DNA of 64,000 bases, taken from contig QFPW01000019.1 of NCBI GenBank assembly GCA_003241785.1, forward strand, positions 33,420 to 97,419, in the 5' to 3' direction. A program made the translations under genes and the position numbers. This stretch comes from Rhodovulum sulfidophilum. Lineage in GTDB: Bacteria > Pseudomonadota > Alphaproteobacteria > Rhodobacterales > Rhodobacteraceae. This document shows, piece after piece, positions 17,845-26,428 of the stretch (its first letter is position 1; each line of letters opens with the position of its first letter). The notes beneath the pieces are model-generated. The model was not told where the DNA came from. It worked only from the letters and a program-made list of their open reading frames with translations, and did no database searches.

Positions 17845-17944
17845 ATGAGATGCAGGAATGCCGATTGTTTGTGCAGAATGAAAACTGATATCAGAGCGGC
17901 ATTCGGGCCCGGCATCTTCCGGAGCCCTGGTAAGGAACACGGAA

Positions 17945-18172
17945 ATGTCTGTCTATGAGATCGAAACCAACACGCGGGCGGTCCCCCTCGGCTCCGTCGC
18001 CACGCTCCGGATCGTGAACCTGGTCGAGCGCGTCTGCGACGCCTATGTCGCCTGGCGCAACGTCCGCGCCACCGAGCGCGCGCTCGCCAAGCTGAGCGAA
18101 TCCCAGCTCAACGACATCGGCCTGCGCCGGGCGCACATCTCGGCCGTGGCGATGGACCTCGCGCGCCGCTGA
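17945..18172 (+). CDS. DUF1127 small protein
   Basis: 75 residues. The C-terminal half holds the DUF1127 domain: ERALAKLSESQLNDIGLRR, an Arg-rich amphipathic helix. In Rhodobacter sphaeroides relatives (CcaF1) bind RNA and take part in stress and sRNA networks; that role is only possible here. ATG follows AAGGAACACGGAA. The upstream 180 bp are AT-rich and include a palindrome. Two consecutive hairpins directly follow the gene, the first a classic terminator. Confidence 0.88.
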   Translation: MSVYEIETNTRAVPLGSVATLRIVNLVERVCDAYVAWRNVRATERALAKLSESQLNDIGLRRAHISAVAMDLARR

Positions 18173-18198
18173 GCGATCGGCTCATCGCCGGATCGCGA

Positions 18199-18221
18199 GG
18201 CCGCCCGCGAGGCGGCCTTTT
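18199..18221 (+). terminator. Rho-independent terminator of the DUF1127 gene
   Basis: GGCCGCC / GGCGGCC, 7-bp perfect stem, 5-nt loop CGCGA, then TTTT. It starts 27 bp after the stop codon. Confidence 0.88.
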
Positions 18222-18228
18222 GATGTTC

Positions 18229-18252
18229 AAGACCGTCCCCCAGGGCGGTCTT
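18229..18252. terminator. Second hairpin after the DUF1127 gene
   Basis: AAGACCGTCC / GGGCGGTCTT, 10-bp stem with one U-G pair and a 4-nt loop CCCA, 7 bp after the first terminator. There is no long T-run. It could be a back-up terminator or the 3' end of a small RNA. Confidence 0.5.
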
Positions 18253-18381
18253 CGTGCTTTCAGGGCCTTAGCGCGGCGTCGAGCCTTCGCGCGCCGTCAC
18301 GATCGCGTAATCTTTTCATGGCATGAACCGCGCCGACCCGCCGCCCTTTCGGACCGCGCGGACGCCAGGAGTGCCCCCGTC

Positions 18382-18561
18382 ATGCCCTTTATCGACCACC
18401 CCCGCCAGACGAGCGAGACCGAGTTGCGTGCCGCGATCTACCGGCGCGCGCAGGCCGGCGCCGAATCGCCGCGCGAGACGAAGGCGCGCGCCCCGAGGCG
18501 GGCGCCCGAGCCGGAGACCGAGCTCGGCCGCGTGCTGCGTCTGGCCGCGCTCGACGAGTGA
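18382..18561 (+). CDS. 59-residue hypothetical protein
   Basis: ATG at 18382 follows AGGAGTG by about 9 bp. The product (starting MPFIDHPRQTSETEL) is polar and rich in Arg, Ala and Glu, ending LGRVLRLAALDE, without signal peptide or membrane segment. I do not recognise it. It lies alone between the DUF1127 terminator region and a strong palindrome, which supports an independent small gene. Confidence 0.5.
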   Translation: MPFIDHPRQTSETELRAAIYRRAQAGAESPRETKARAPRRAPEPETELGRVLRLAALDE

Positions 18562-18587
18562 TCCGGGCTTCGGGCGATCCGACACGC

Positions 18588-18618
18588 CCGCCGCCCCGGA
18601 CTTGATCCGGGGCGGCGG
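18588..18618. repeat. Intergenic palindrome, REP-like / bidirectional terminator
   Basis: Perfect 13-bp arms CCGCCGCCCCGGA / TCCGGGGCGGCGG around CTTGA, between two convergent genes. The core CCGGACTTGATCCGG is a hairpin often met between alphaproteobacterial genes. It may end transcription from both sides. Confidence 0.6.
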
Positions 18619-18682
18619 ACCCGAAGCGCGATGGCTCCGAAATGGCGTCGAGGCCCCGGATCGCCGCCTCCGGAATCGCCGG

Positions 18683-20173
18683 TCAGAGAATGAAGTCTCC
18701 CGCCGAATAGTCGGCGGCGCGGACGCCGGCGCCGTCGAGCAGGCTCACCACCAGCAGCCCGGCGCCGGTATCGGCGAAAAGCAGGCTCGAATCGCCGTCC
18801 GCCGCGTCCTCGAGCCAGAGATGGCCCGCGCCCGCCTCGGTCGCGAAGACGAAGGACTGGTTGCCGGGACGGCCCGCGTCCGCGTCGATCGCCGCCACGT
18901 CGATCGCATCGACCCCGATCCGGAAATCGGCGATCTGGTCGCGCTCGTCGAGCCCGGCGCCGCGCGCGGACATGAAGACGAAGGTGTCGGCGCCGCCGTT
19001 GCCCCGCAGGTAGTCGGCGCCCTGGCCGCCGATCAGCCGGTCCGCGCCGGAGCCGCCGATCAGCGTGTCGTCGCCCAGGTTGCCCCAGAGGATGTTGCCG
19101 TCGCCGCCCCGCACGGTGAGCCGGTCGTTTCCGTCGCCGCCCTTGAGCTCGGACCGCGCGACCACGTCCTCCTCCCAGCCGTCGCCCTTGACGATGGTGG
19201 CGAGGAGCACGTCGTCGCCCGCGCCGCCCGAGAGCCGGTTGATCCCGCTGGTCCCGTAGACCGAGCCGAGATCGATCCGGGCGGTCAGATGGTCGTCGCC
19301 TCCGTCGCCGAAGAGCGTGTTGGTCGCCTGGCTCATGTCGCCATAGGCGGCGATCGTGGCCCGGGCGACCAGCACGTCGTCGCCCGCGCCGCCCCGCGCG
19401 TCGTTCGCCATGGTCTCGAACGCGTTCTCGCCGCGGGTGATCACCTCGATCCGGTCCTCGCCGGCGCCGCCCCGGGCGAAATTGGTCTCGGTGCCGCCGA
19501 TGCCGGTCGGCGCGCCCTCGACCACCGAACGGATCACGTCGTCGCCGGCGCCGCCGAAGATCCGCGCCGTGGCGTCGCCGCCGTCGTTGCCGCTGGCCCG
19601 CAGGGAGGACGTGATCGTGTCGTCGCCGGCGCCGCCGTGGATCGGGATCACGAGCTCGGGGAAGCCCGAGTTCGAGAGGTAGAGATCGACGGTGATCGTG
19701 TCGTTCCCGGCGCCGCCGAAGATCCGCAGATCCTCGCTCAGCGTGCCCATGCCGCCCTCGATATAGCCGAAGGTAACCGAGATCGTGTCGTCGCCGCTTC
19801 CGCCGTTGATAAGCGCGCTGAGCGGCGCGTCGGAGGAGGCGAGATCGACCACGATCCGGTCGTCGCCCGCCCCGCCCTCGATATTGGCCGAGATCGCGGT
19901 GTCGTAGCCGATGTCGTAGTTGGCGATCGACAGCGAGACATAGATCTGGTCGTCGCCCAAGCCGCCGCGCAGATCAGTCGTGATGACGGTCTCGTCGTAG
20001 GCGATCAGATGAATATTGGCCGAAAGCCAGTCATCGCCGAGATTGCCGAAGACGAGCGCCCCTGTCCGGTTGATCAGGACATGGTCGTTCCCCGTCTTCG
20101 CGTCGAATTTTGTGTCCGCGATATTAATCGTGACAAAATCGTCCCTGTCCGAAGCAGCGTATGCCACGGCCAT
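18683..20173 (-). CDS. RTX-repeat calcium-binding protein
   Basis: 496 residues from ATG 20173, which follows GAGGAGAT; a TTG five codons earlier also fits. Degenerate and canonical RTX nonapeptides (GGAGDDxIxxx) recur from residue 50 to 390, often separated by 20-30 residue beta-strand spacers, with a tight block near 355-390 (GGSGADRLIGGQGADYL). A haemolysin-type C-terminal module follows, ending ADYSAGDFIL, the usual type I secretion end. There is no signal peptide. It should be exported by a type I system and fold on binding Ca2+ outside; the nearest exporter genes lie 17 kb away. Function outside the cell unknown. Confidence 0.85.
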   Translation of the reverse strand: MAVAYAASDRDDFVTINIADTKFDAKTGNDHVLINRTGALVFGNLGDDWLSANIHLIAYDETVITTDLRGGLGDDQIYVSLSIANYDIGYDTAISANIEGGAGDDRIVVDLASSDAPLSALINGGSGDDTISVTFGYIEGGMGTLSEDLRIFGGAGNDTITVDLYLSNSGFPELVIPIHGGAGDDTITSSLRASGNDGGDATARIFGGAGDDVIRSVVEGAPTGIGGTETNFARGGAGEDRIEVITRGENAFETMANDARGGAGDDVLVARATIAAYGDMSQATNTLFGDGGDDHLTARIDLGSVYGTSGINRLSGGAGDDVLLATIVKGDGWEEDVVARSELKGGDGNDRLTVRGGDGNILWGNLGDDTLIGGSGADRLIGGQGADYLRGNGGADTFVFMSARGAGLDERDQIADFRIGVDAIDVAAIDADAGRPGNQSFVFATEAGAGHLWLEDAADGDSSLLFADTGAGLLVVSLLDGAGVRAADYSAGDFIL

Positions 20174-20255
20174 ATCTCCTCGAATCAACTTGGCGACTAC
20201 CCGAGGACAGAGAAACGCAAACGGATTCCGCTAACAAGCGGAAATCCGCCGACCT

Positions 20256-21119
20256 TCATATTTTCCTTAGGACTAGTGTCGTCCAGTCCCCAATCGGGAT
20301 CCGATCGATTCGCGCATAGCCCCAGCCCTGGTAGACGGCGAGGACGCTCGGCGCCTGGCGCGTGAGCAGGCCCGAGAGGATCGCGACCCCGCCCGGCGCC
20401 TGGTGGCGCGCCATGGCGGGCGCGAGCCGCTTCAGCGGCGCGGCGAGGATATTGGCGAAGACGAGGTCGAAGGGCGCGCGCGCGGCCAGCATCGGATGGT
20501 TGAAGCCCGGGGCGGTCACGCACAGGATCTCGGGGCCGAGGCCGTTCGCCGCCGCGTTCTCCCGCGCGGTCACGGTCGCGAGCGGATCGATGTCCGAGGC
20601 GATCGCCCGGGCGGGAAAGACCGACACCGCCGCCATGGCGAGCACGCCGGTGCCGCCGCCGATATCGGCGACGTTGCGCGCCACGAGCCCGCCGCGGGCG
20701 AGCCGGTCCAGCGCGGTGAGGCAGCCCTGGGTCGAGGCGTGATGGCCGGTGCCGAAGGCCTGCGCCGCCTCGATCTCAAGGCCGATCCGGTTCGACGGGA
20801 TCCGGTCGCGGTCATGGCCGCCGAAGACGACGAATCGCCCGGCCTCGACCGGGGTGAGCTCGGAGCGGACCTGGGCGACCCAGTCGCGCTCCACCACCTT
20901 CGTCACGCCGAAATCGGGCGCCCCGTGCAGCGCGGCGAGCAGCGCGAGGCCGGCCGCGTCCGGGCGCCCGTCGAAATGCGCGCCGACGTCCCAGAGGCCG
21001 GAGCCGTCGTCGTGGTCGCGCACCTCGGTCGAGAGCGGATCGAGCGCCTCGAGCGCGTCGCCGAGCGCGCGCGCGGCGTCCTCGCCCGCGAGGACGGTGC
21101 TGGCGTAGAAGAGGGGCAT
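20256..21119 (-). CDS. prmA: Ribosomal protein L11 methyltransferase
   Basis: 287 residues. N-terminal substrate-binding domain, then a class I SAM-methyltransferase domain with AQAFGTGHHASTQGCL (residues about 119-134) and the SAM loop VADIGGGTGVLAMAA, followed by the FANILAAPL motif equivalent to the NPPY-type motif of PrmA. It trimethylates L11 in the cytoplasm. ATG is preceded by GGGAG. The gene is single, 82 bp after the start region of the divergently placed RTX gene's promoter and before msrA. Confidence 0.93.
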   Translation of the reverse strand: MPLFYASTVLAGEDAARALGDALEALDPLSTEVRDHDDGSGLWDVGAHFDGRPDAAGLALLAALHGAPDFGVTKVVERDWVAQVRSELTPVEAGRFVVFGGHDRDRIPSNRIGLEIEAAQAFGTGHHASTQGCLTALDRLARGGLVARNVADIGGGTGVLAMAAVSVFPARAIASDIDPLATVTARENAAANGLGPEILCVTAPGFNHPMLAARAPFDLVFANILAAPLKRLAPAMARHQAPGGVAILSGLLTRQAPSVLAVYQGWGYARIDRIPIGDWTTLVLRKI

Positions 21120-21226
21120 CGGCGTCTCCCGGGAAGCGGCGCGAGGGCGGTCTCCCGGGGCGCCTATGCCGCCGCGGCGCCCGCGTCAAGGCGGGCCGCG
21201 GCGGCCGTCGATCAGGGTGTCTTCGA

Positions 21227-21886
21227 TCAGGCGGCGGGCGCGCCGAGCCCGATCGGGCAGGTCACGCCGGTGCCGCCGATCCCGCAGTAGCCGCCGGGGT
21301 TCTTGGCGAGATACTGCTGGTGGTAGTCCTCGGCGAAGTAGAAGGTAGGCGCGGGCAGGATCTCGGTCGTGATCGGCCCGAAGCCCGCCCCGGTCAGCCG
21401 CGCCTGGAAGGCGTCGCGCGAGGCCTCGGCCGCGGCGGCCTGCTCGGGGGAGAAAGTGTAGATCCCCGAACGGTACTGCGTGCCGTGGTCGTTGCCCTGG
21501 CGCATCCCCTGCGTCGGATCGTGGCCTTCCCAGAACACCTTCAGGAGCGCCTCGTAGCTGGTCACAGCGGGGTCGTAGGTGACGAGCACGACCTCGTTAT
21601 GCCCGGTGCGCCCGGTGCAGACCTCCTGGTAGGTCGGGTTCGGCGTGCCGCCCCCGGCGTAGCCGACGGCGGTCGACCAGACCCCGGGCTGGCGCCAGAA
21701 CATGCGCTCGACGCCCCAGAAGCAGCCCATGCCGAAGATCGCCCGCGCGAATCCCTCCGGCACCGGCCCCTGGATCGGGTTTCCGTTCACGAAATGCGTC
21801 TCGGCGGTCGGGATCGGATCGGGTCGGCCCGGCAGGGTCTCGCCCTTCGCGGGCATCTCGCGCAGCTTCAGCAGGCCAAATACCAT
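21227..21886 (-). CDS. msrA: Peptide-methionine (S)-S-oxide reductase MsrA
   Basis: 219 residues. Catalytic Cys55 lies in MGCFWGVE, the family signature; YRSGIYTFSPEQ and the YFAEDYHQQYL motif follow, with a likely resolving Cys in GGYCGIGGTGVTCP near the end. It reduces methionine-S-sulfoxide in proteins. ATG follows GAGGAG. It is cytoplasmic, since there is no signal peptide. Msr, the MATE pump and the CDF pump follow each other on the minus strand, but gaps are too variable to call an operon. Confidence 0.95.
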   Translation of the reverse strand: MVFGLLKLREMPAKGETLPGRPDPIPTAETHFVNGNPIQGPVPEGFARAIFGMGCFWGVERMFWRQPGVWSTAVGYAGGGTPNPTYQEVCTGRTGHNEVVLVTYDPAVTSYEALLKVFWEGHDPTQGMRQGNDHGTQYRSGIYTFSPEQAAAAEASRDAFQARLTGAGFGPITTEILPAPTFYFAEDYHQQYLAKNPGGYCGIGGTGVTCPIGLGAPAA

Positions 21887-21914
21887 CTCCGTCTCCTCTC
21901 ATGTCTCGGAAAGA

Positions 21915-23291
21915 TCATCCTGGACGATGATGTAAGTCCTCGGAGACGGTTTCCAAGACGGCCTCCTCGTCGGGCATCAGCCCCGCGACGAACCGCCAGC
22001 CGGCCCAGGCCGCGATGGTGCCGACGATCACCCCGGCGGCGGCCTGGCCGTAGAGCACGCCGGGGGCGCCGAAGGCGCGCGACATCGCCCAGGCGGCGGG
22101 CAGGAGCACGAAGCCGTCGCGCGCCCAGTTGAAGCCGGTGGACCAGAGCGGCCGGCCGAGCGTGTTGAAGGCGGAATTGGCGACGAAGAGCGCGCCGGTG
22201 AAGATGAACCCGCCGGCGGCGATGCCGACGAAGGCGTCGACCACCACCGCGCCCTCGTGGCCGAGGCGGAACAGCGTCACGACGAGCTCGCGCGTCGCGA
22301 ACAGGATCGCCCAGGCGGCGAGCGTGTAGGCGAAGCAGAAGAGCACGCTGTCGCGATAGACCCGGCGCACGCGCGGCATCAGCCCGGCGCCGTAGTTCTG
22401 CCCGAGGATGCCGCCGATCGCGCCCGAGAGCGCGAAGATGCCGCCGAAGGCGAGCACGGTCAGCCGCGAGATCACCGCGAAGCCCGCCACCGCGCCGTCG
22501 CCGAAGGCGGCGATGAAATGGGTGAGCAGCGCGTTGCCGAAGGGGGTCGACATCTGCGTCATGATCGCCGGCAGCGCGATCACCGCGAAAGGGGCGAGGA
22601 TCGGCCGGAAATCGGCGATCCCCATCCGCGCCAGCACCCCGTGCACCCCGATCAGGTACCAGAGCGCGAGGATCCCGACGCCGACGCGGGCGATCACCAT
22701 GACCCAGGCCGCCCCGTCGATGCCGAGGTCGAGCGTGAAGATGAAGATCGGATCGAGCAGCATCGCGACGATCCCGGCGATCATCGTGACCAGCATCGCG
22801 CGCCAGGCGTCGCCCATCGCGCGCAGGATCGCGCCGCCGCACATGCCGATCGCCATCAGCGGCATCGAGGGCAGGGTGATGACGAGAAAGCGGTCCGCGA
22901 TGTCGAGCGTGGCGCCGCTCGCCCCGGCGTAATGGAGGATCTGGCGCCGGAACAGCATCACGACGACGACGAGCGCCACCTGGCTTACCAGGGTGATGGC
23001 GATCGCGCCGGTCGAGAGCCGGCGCGCCCGGGCGATGTCGCCCTCGCCGAAGGCGCGGCTGACCAGCGCGGTGGTCGCGATCGCGAGGCCGATGCCGATC
23101 GAGATGATGAAGAACTGGATCGTCCAGGCGAAGCCCAGCGCCGCCATCAGCGCCTCGTCGCGCAGGCGCGAGATCCAGAACAGCGTCGCGGTGTCGATCA
23201 GGAACATGAAGGTGAGCCCGGCGGCGCCGGTCAGCGTCATCCGGATCACATGGCTCATGGTCGAGCCTTCGAGGAAACGCGCGTGCGACAT
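21915..23291 (-). CDS. MATE family efflux protein
   Basis: 458 residues with 12 hydrophobic segments in two related halves. Residues such as FGEGDIARARRLS and MGDAWRAMLVT in the first half and FGAPGVLYGQA in the second are typical of MATE (NorM/DinF) pumps, which expel cationic drugs or metabolites against Na+ or H+. The start at 23291 has GGGAGGG about 10 bp upstream; Met12 is an alternative. The substrate cannot be inferred. The 236-bp region before it is AT-rich for this genome (TTGTCAGGTTAATTCG), likely its promoter. Confidence 0.88.
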   Translation of the reverse strand: MSHARFLEGSTMSHVIRMTLTGAAGLTFMFLIDTATLFWISRLRDEALMAALGFAWTIQFFIISIGIGLAIATTALVSRAFGEGDIARARRLSTGAIAITLVSQVALVVVVMLFRRQILHYAGASGATLDIADRFLVITLPSMPLMAIGMCGGAILRAMGDAWRAMLVTMIAGIVAMLLDPIFIFTLDLGIDGAAWVMVIARVGVGILALWYLIGVHGVLARMGIADFRPILAPFAVIALPAIMTQMSTPFGNALLTHFIAAFGDGAVAGFAVISRLTVLAFGGIFALSGAIGGILGQNYGAGLMPRVRRVYRDSVLFCFAYTLAAWAILFATRELVVTLFRLGHEGAVVVDAFVGIAAGGFIFTGALFVANSAFNTLGRPLWSTGFNWARDGFVLLPAAWAMSRAFGAPGVLYGQAAAGVIVGTIAAWAGWRFVAGLMPDEEAVLETVSEDLHHRPG

Positions 23292-23527
23292 CAGCGGATC
23301 GCCCTCCCGGGGCCGTCCGATGGTCGCGAAAATGGAAATACCTCGGCGCGCGGCGCGCGCGAAACTACTGGATGCACGAATTAACCTGACAAATGCGCGG
23401 GGTATCCGGCCATCCTAAACGAAGCGCCCCGGGGCTGGCGAGCATTTAGTTTCGCATGGGCGGATTTCCGGCAGCCGGCGGGCGCTTCGGGCCGCGTTCC
23501 AGCCGGGCGGGACCGGGCGTTCCCGGC

Positions 23528-24451
23528 CTATTCGGCCCATTCCGGATCGGCGGTGAAGGCGACGGTCAGCCAGCGGTGCCGCTCGTCGCCGCCGATCGCG
23601 GCGCCGACCGCGTCGCGGAGCGCGTCCCAGTGCTCGAGCGGCCGGGGCGGCGCGCCCGGCGGCACGAGGAAATAGAGCTCGATCTGCGTCGCCTTGCCGA
23701 ATTCCGCGACATAGGCCCGGTAGCCGAGGAACCCCTGCTCGCGCGTCACCCGCGCGGCGACGCCGTCGACCTCGGCGCGAAGCGCGGCCGGGGTGACGAG
23801 CAGCACCTCGCGCACCGCCTGGGCGAGCTCGCGCAGGGGCACCGGCAGGATCGCGAGCGCCACCACGCTGAGCGCGAGCGGGTCGACATAGGGCACGAAC
23901 CACTCCCAGTCCGAGCCCCGGAGCGGCCGGGCGATCGCGAAGGCGATGAGCAGCGCCGCGGTGACGCCGCCCGACATGATCCAGCCCTTGGTGTCGAGCG
24001 CGACGAGATCGGAGACGAGCACCCGGTTCCGCAGCCGCCCGAAGACCGCCATCGTCACGCAGACGACGAGCGTCACGGCGGCGTAGACGAGCGCCGGGCC
24101 GAGCTCGACCGCCTGCCCGCCGGCGAGGATGCCCTTCACGCCGTTGACGAAGGCGTAGATCGCGATCGCGACGAGCAGGAAGCCGTCGACCAGCACCACG
24201 AGCGGCTCGAGATGCCAGAGCCCCATGTTGAACCGCTCGCCGAGCCGCCGGCCGGCGCGGCCCGCGCTGGTCGCGCGCAGGATGAGATGCGACACGAGAA
24301 GCGCGAGCAGCGTCATGCCCGAGTCGACCACCGAATAGATGCCGTCGAAGACGATGGCGCTCGATCCCGAGGCGAGGCCCATGATCACGCCGAAGGCCGC
24401 GACGAAGAGCGTCGCCGCGAGCGACAGCGAGAGATACCGTTGCTCGGTCAA
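23528..24451 (-). CDS. Cation diffusion facilitator family transporter
   Basis: 307 residues with a likely TTG start after GGAGGAGG. Six membrane helices fill residues 8-205, then a cytoplasmic domain of about 90 residues. The metal-site positions read FDGIYSVVDSG in helix 2 and SDLVALDTKGW in helix 5, so both half-sites have Asp pairs in place of the His-Asp common in zinc CDFs. This suggests a different metal preference or a diverged subfamily. It should export a divalent cation in exchange for protons. Confidence 0.85.
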   Translation of the reverse strand: MTEQRYLSLSLAATLFVAAFGVIMGLASGSSAIVFDGIYSVVDSGMTLLALLVSHLILRATSAGRAGRRLGERFNMGLWHLEPLVVLVDGFLLVAIAIYAFVNGVKGILAGGQAVELGPALVYAAVTLVVCVTMAVFGRLRNRVLVSDLVALDTKGWIMSGGVTAALLIAFAIARPLRGSDWEWFVPYVDPLALSVVALAILPVPLRELAQAVREVLLVTPAALRAEVDGVAARVTREQGFLGYRAYVAEFGKATQIELYFLVPPGAPPRPLEHWDALRDAVGAAIGGDERHRWLTVAFTADPEWAE

Positions 24452-24598
24452 AAGGCCCGCCTCCTCCGCTCCGCCCGCGCGTGACCCGCAGCCTAGCCAT
24501 GCCGGCGCCGAAGGCCAGCGGGATCGGGGAGGCCGTCGGGCCTTTTCCGGAGCGATGGGACCGGCCAGGCGCCTCGCGCCGGCCGGTCGACGCGGGTC

Positions 24599-24931
24599 TC
24601 AGGACGCGCCGGCGCCCTGCCCGGCCAGCGCGCGCCGCCGCTCGAGCACGACCTCGCCCGCGACGGGATCGGTGACGCCGAGATCGCCGCCGAGCTCCTC
24701 GAGATGCCCGCGCACCCGGTCGAGCATCGCGATCATCGCCGGCCGCGCGGCGACCAGCGCCGGCATGTCGTCCCATTCGCCGACGACGCAGAAATCGCGC
24801 TCGCCGGTCCGCACGATCGCGACCGAGCGCATGCCCGGAAAGGATTCGAGCGCCGCCGCGCGATGCGCGTCGAGGTAGTCCTCGACCCGCCCCGGTTTCA
24901 CGCGCATTCGGACCAAATTGAAGGCCGTCAT
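24599..24931 (-). CDS. Small antibiotic-biosynthesis-monooxygenase-like protein (ABM fold)
   Basis: 110 residues from ATG 24931. It begins FNLVRMRVKPGRVEDYL and continues through a WDDM segment, the pattern of dimeric alpha/beta-barrel proteins of the ABM/quinol-monooxygenase type. Such proteins oxidise aromatic compounds or detoxify quinones, often with no cofactor; the activity is not shown here. It follows the LLM flavoprotein gene on the same strand after 176 bp. Confidence 0.65.
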   Translation of the reverse strand: MTAFNLVRMRVKPGRVEDYLDAHRAAALESFPGMRSVAIVRTGERDFCVVGEWDDMPALVAARPAMIAMLDRVRGHLEELGGDLGVTDPVAGEVVLERRRALAGQGAGAS

Positions 24932-25107
24932 TCTCGCCCCCTCGTCAGCATCGCCCGAGCGGGCATCCGGACCGCGGCCCGGATCCCAGGCGCCGACCCC
25001 AGCCTCCCCGGGCGATCCGGCCGGCGGCGGGAGTATAGCACCGCCGCCAGGGCCGGGCGCGAACGATCCCGCGACCGACCGGCCCGCGAGCCACCGGCCC
25101 GCGCGGC

Positions 25108-26136
25108 TCAGCGCCAGCCGAGGGCCGGCGCCACGTGGGTCAGGATCGCCTCGATCACATGGGCGTTGTAGGCGACGCCGAGCTGGTTCGGCACGGTCAG
25201 GAGCAGCGTGTCCGCCTCGGCGATCGCCTCGTCCCTGGCGAGCTCGGCGACGAGCTTGTCCGGCTCGGCCGCGTAGGAGCGGCCGAAGACCGCGCGGGTG
25301 TCCGCGTCGAGATAGCCGATCGAATCGGAGCTTTCGCCCGAGCGGCCGAAATAGGCGCGGTCCTGGTCGTTCATGATGGCGAAGATCGAGCGGCTGACCG
25401 AGACGCGCGGCGCGCGCGCGTGGCCGGCGGCCTTCCACGCCTCGCGATAGGCGCGGATCTGCTTGGCCTGCTGCACGCTGAGCGGCTCGCCGCTCTCGTC
25501 GAACTTCAGGGTCGAGCTCTGTAGGTTCATCCCGAGCTTCGCGGCCCAGACAGCGGTGGCGTCGGTCGCGGCGCCCCACCAGATCCGCTCGCGCAGCCCC
25601 TCGGAATAGGGCTCGAGCCGGAGCAGGCCCGGCGGATTGGGGAACATCGGCCGCGGGTTCGGCTTCGCGAAGCCCTCGCCGCTCAGGAGCTGGAGGAAGA
25701 CCTCGGTGTGGCGGCGCGCCATGTCGGCGTCGGTCTCGCCCTCGGCGGGCTGATAGCCGAAATGCCGCCAGCCGTCGATCACCTGCTCGGGCGAGCCGCG
25801 GCTGAGGCCGGGCTGCAGCCGTCCTCCGGCGATCAGGTCCGCGGCGCCCGCGTCCTCGGCCATGTAGAACGGGTTCTCGTAGCGCATGTCGATGACGGCG
25901 GTGCCGATCTCGATCCGGCTGGTCCGCGCGCCGACCGCCGCGAGCAGCGGGAAGGGCGAGGCGAGCTGCCGGGCGAAATGGTGGACGCGGTAATAGGCGC
26001 CGTCCGCGCCGAGCTCCTCGGCCGCGACGGCGAGATCGATCGACTGCAGGAGCGCGTCCCCGGCCGAGCGCGTGCCCGAGCCCGAGGACGGCGACCAGTG
26101 GCCGAAGGAGAGGAATCCGATCTTCTTCAACGTCAT
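25108..26136 (-). CDS. LLM class flavin-dependent oxidoreductase
   Basis: 342 residues from ATG 26136; the frame is open upstream but MTLKKIGFLSFGHW is the natural beginning. Luciferase-like (beta/alpha)8 fold: ELGADGAYYRVHHFARQ, IEIGTAVIDMRYENP and LQPGLSRGSPEQV match the bacterial luciferase-like monooxygenase pattern with its FMN-binding and His region. It probably oxidises a small organic substrate with reduced flavin supplied in trans. The substrate is unknown. Confidence 0.88.
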   Translation of the reverse strand: MTLKKIGFLSFGHWSPSSGSGTRSAGDALLQSIDLAVAAEELGADGAYYRVHHFARQLASPFPLLAAVGARTSRIEIGTAVIDMRYENPFYMAEDAGAADLIAGGRLQPGLSRGSPEQVIDGWRHFGYQPAEGETDADMARRHTEVFLQLLSGEGFAKPNPRPMFPNPPGLLRLEPYSEGLRERIWWGAATDATAVWAAKLGMNLQSSTLKFDESGEPLSVQQAKQIRAYREAWKAAGHARAPRVSVSRSIFAIMNDQDRAYFGRSGESSDSIGYLDADTRAVFGRSYAAEPDKLVAELARDEAIAEADTLLLTVPNQLGVAYNAHVIEAILTHVAPALGWR

Positions 26137-26209
26137 GCTCCGATCCATTGACCGCCGCGGGGGGGCGCCCGCCCAACCTAGGCCCGGTTCGCCCGGATGC
26201 AAGGCGCGC

Positions 26210-26344
26210 TCAGGACATTCCCGGGCCGCCGGGCAGGTCGGCCTCGGTCAGCCCGGGCATCGGCTGGTTGCAGGCGATGTTCGCGACGGCCATGCCGGCG
26301 GCGGTGGCCCTCGCATGGACCTTCCCGGTCCGGAGCGCGGGCAT
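26210..26344 (-). CDS. Possible 44-residue protein
   Basis: ATG at 26344 opens 44 codons ending NQPMPGLTEADLPGGPGMS. The third codon positions are almost all G or C while the second are not, the pattern of real genes in this genome. However, no ribosome site is visible and no family is recognised. It occupies the only possible coding part of the gap between the LLM gene and the hydrolase gene. Confidence 0.25.
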   Translation of the reverse strand: MPALRTGKVHARATAAGMAVANIACNQPMPGLTEADLPGGPGMS

Positions 26345-26428
26345 GGGCGGCGGTGTCGTGGGCGCGCTCCTCGCGCCGGGGGACGCGGAAGCGGGCGGCG
26401 GGGCGCGATGCCCGGCCGCCCGGCGGGA

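Noticed and set aside
18323..20365. 680-codon plus-strand open frame opposite the first RTX gene
   Set aside because: Its product mirrors the RTX repeats (runs of Val, Ala, Gly, Asp) and has no domain or ribosome site. The minus-strand gene has RTX motifs and a secretion end.
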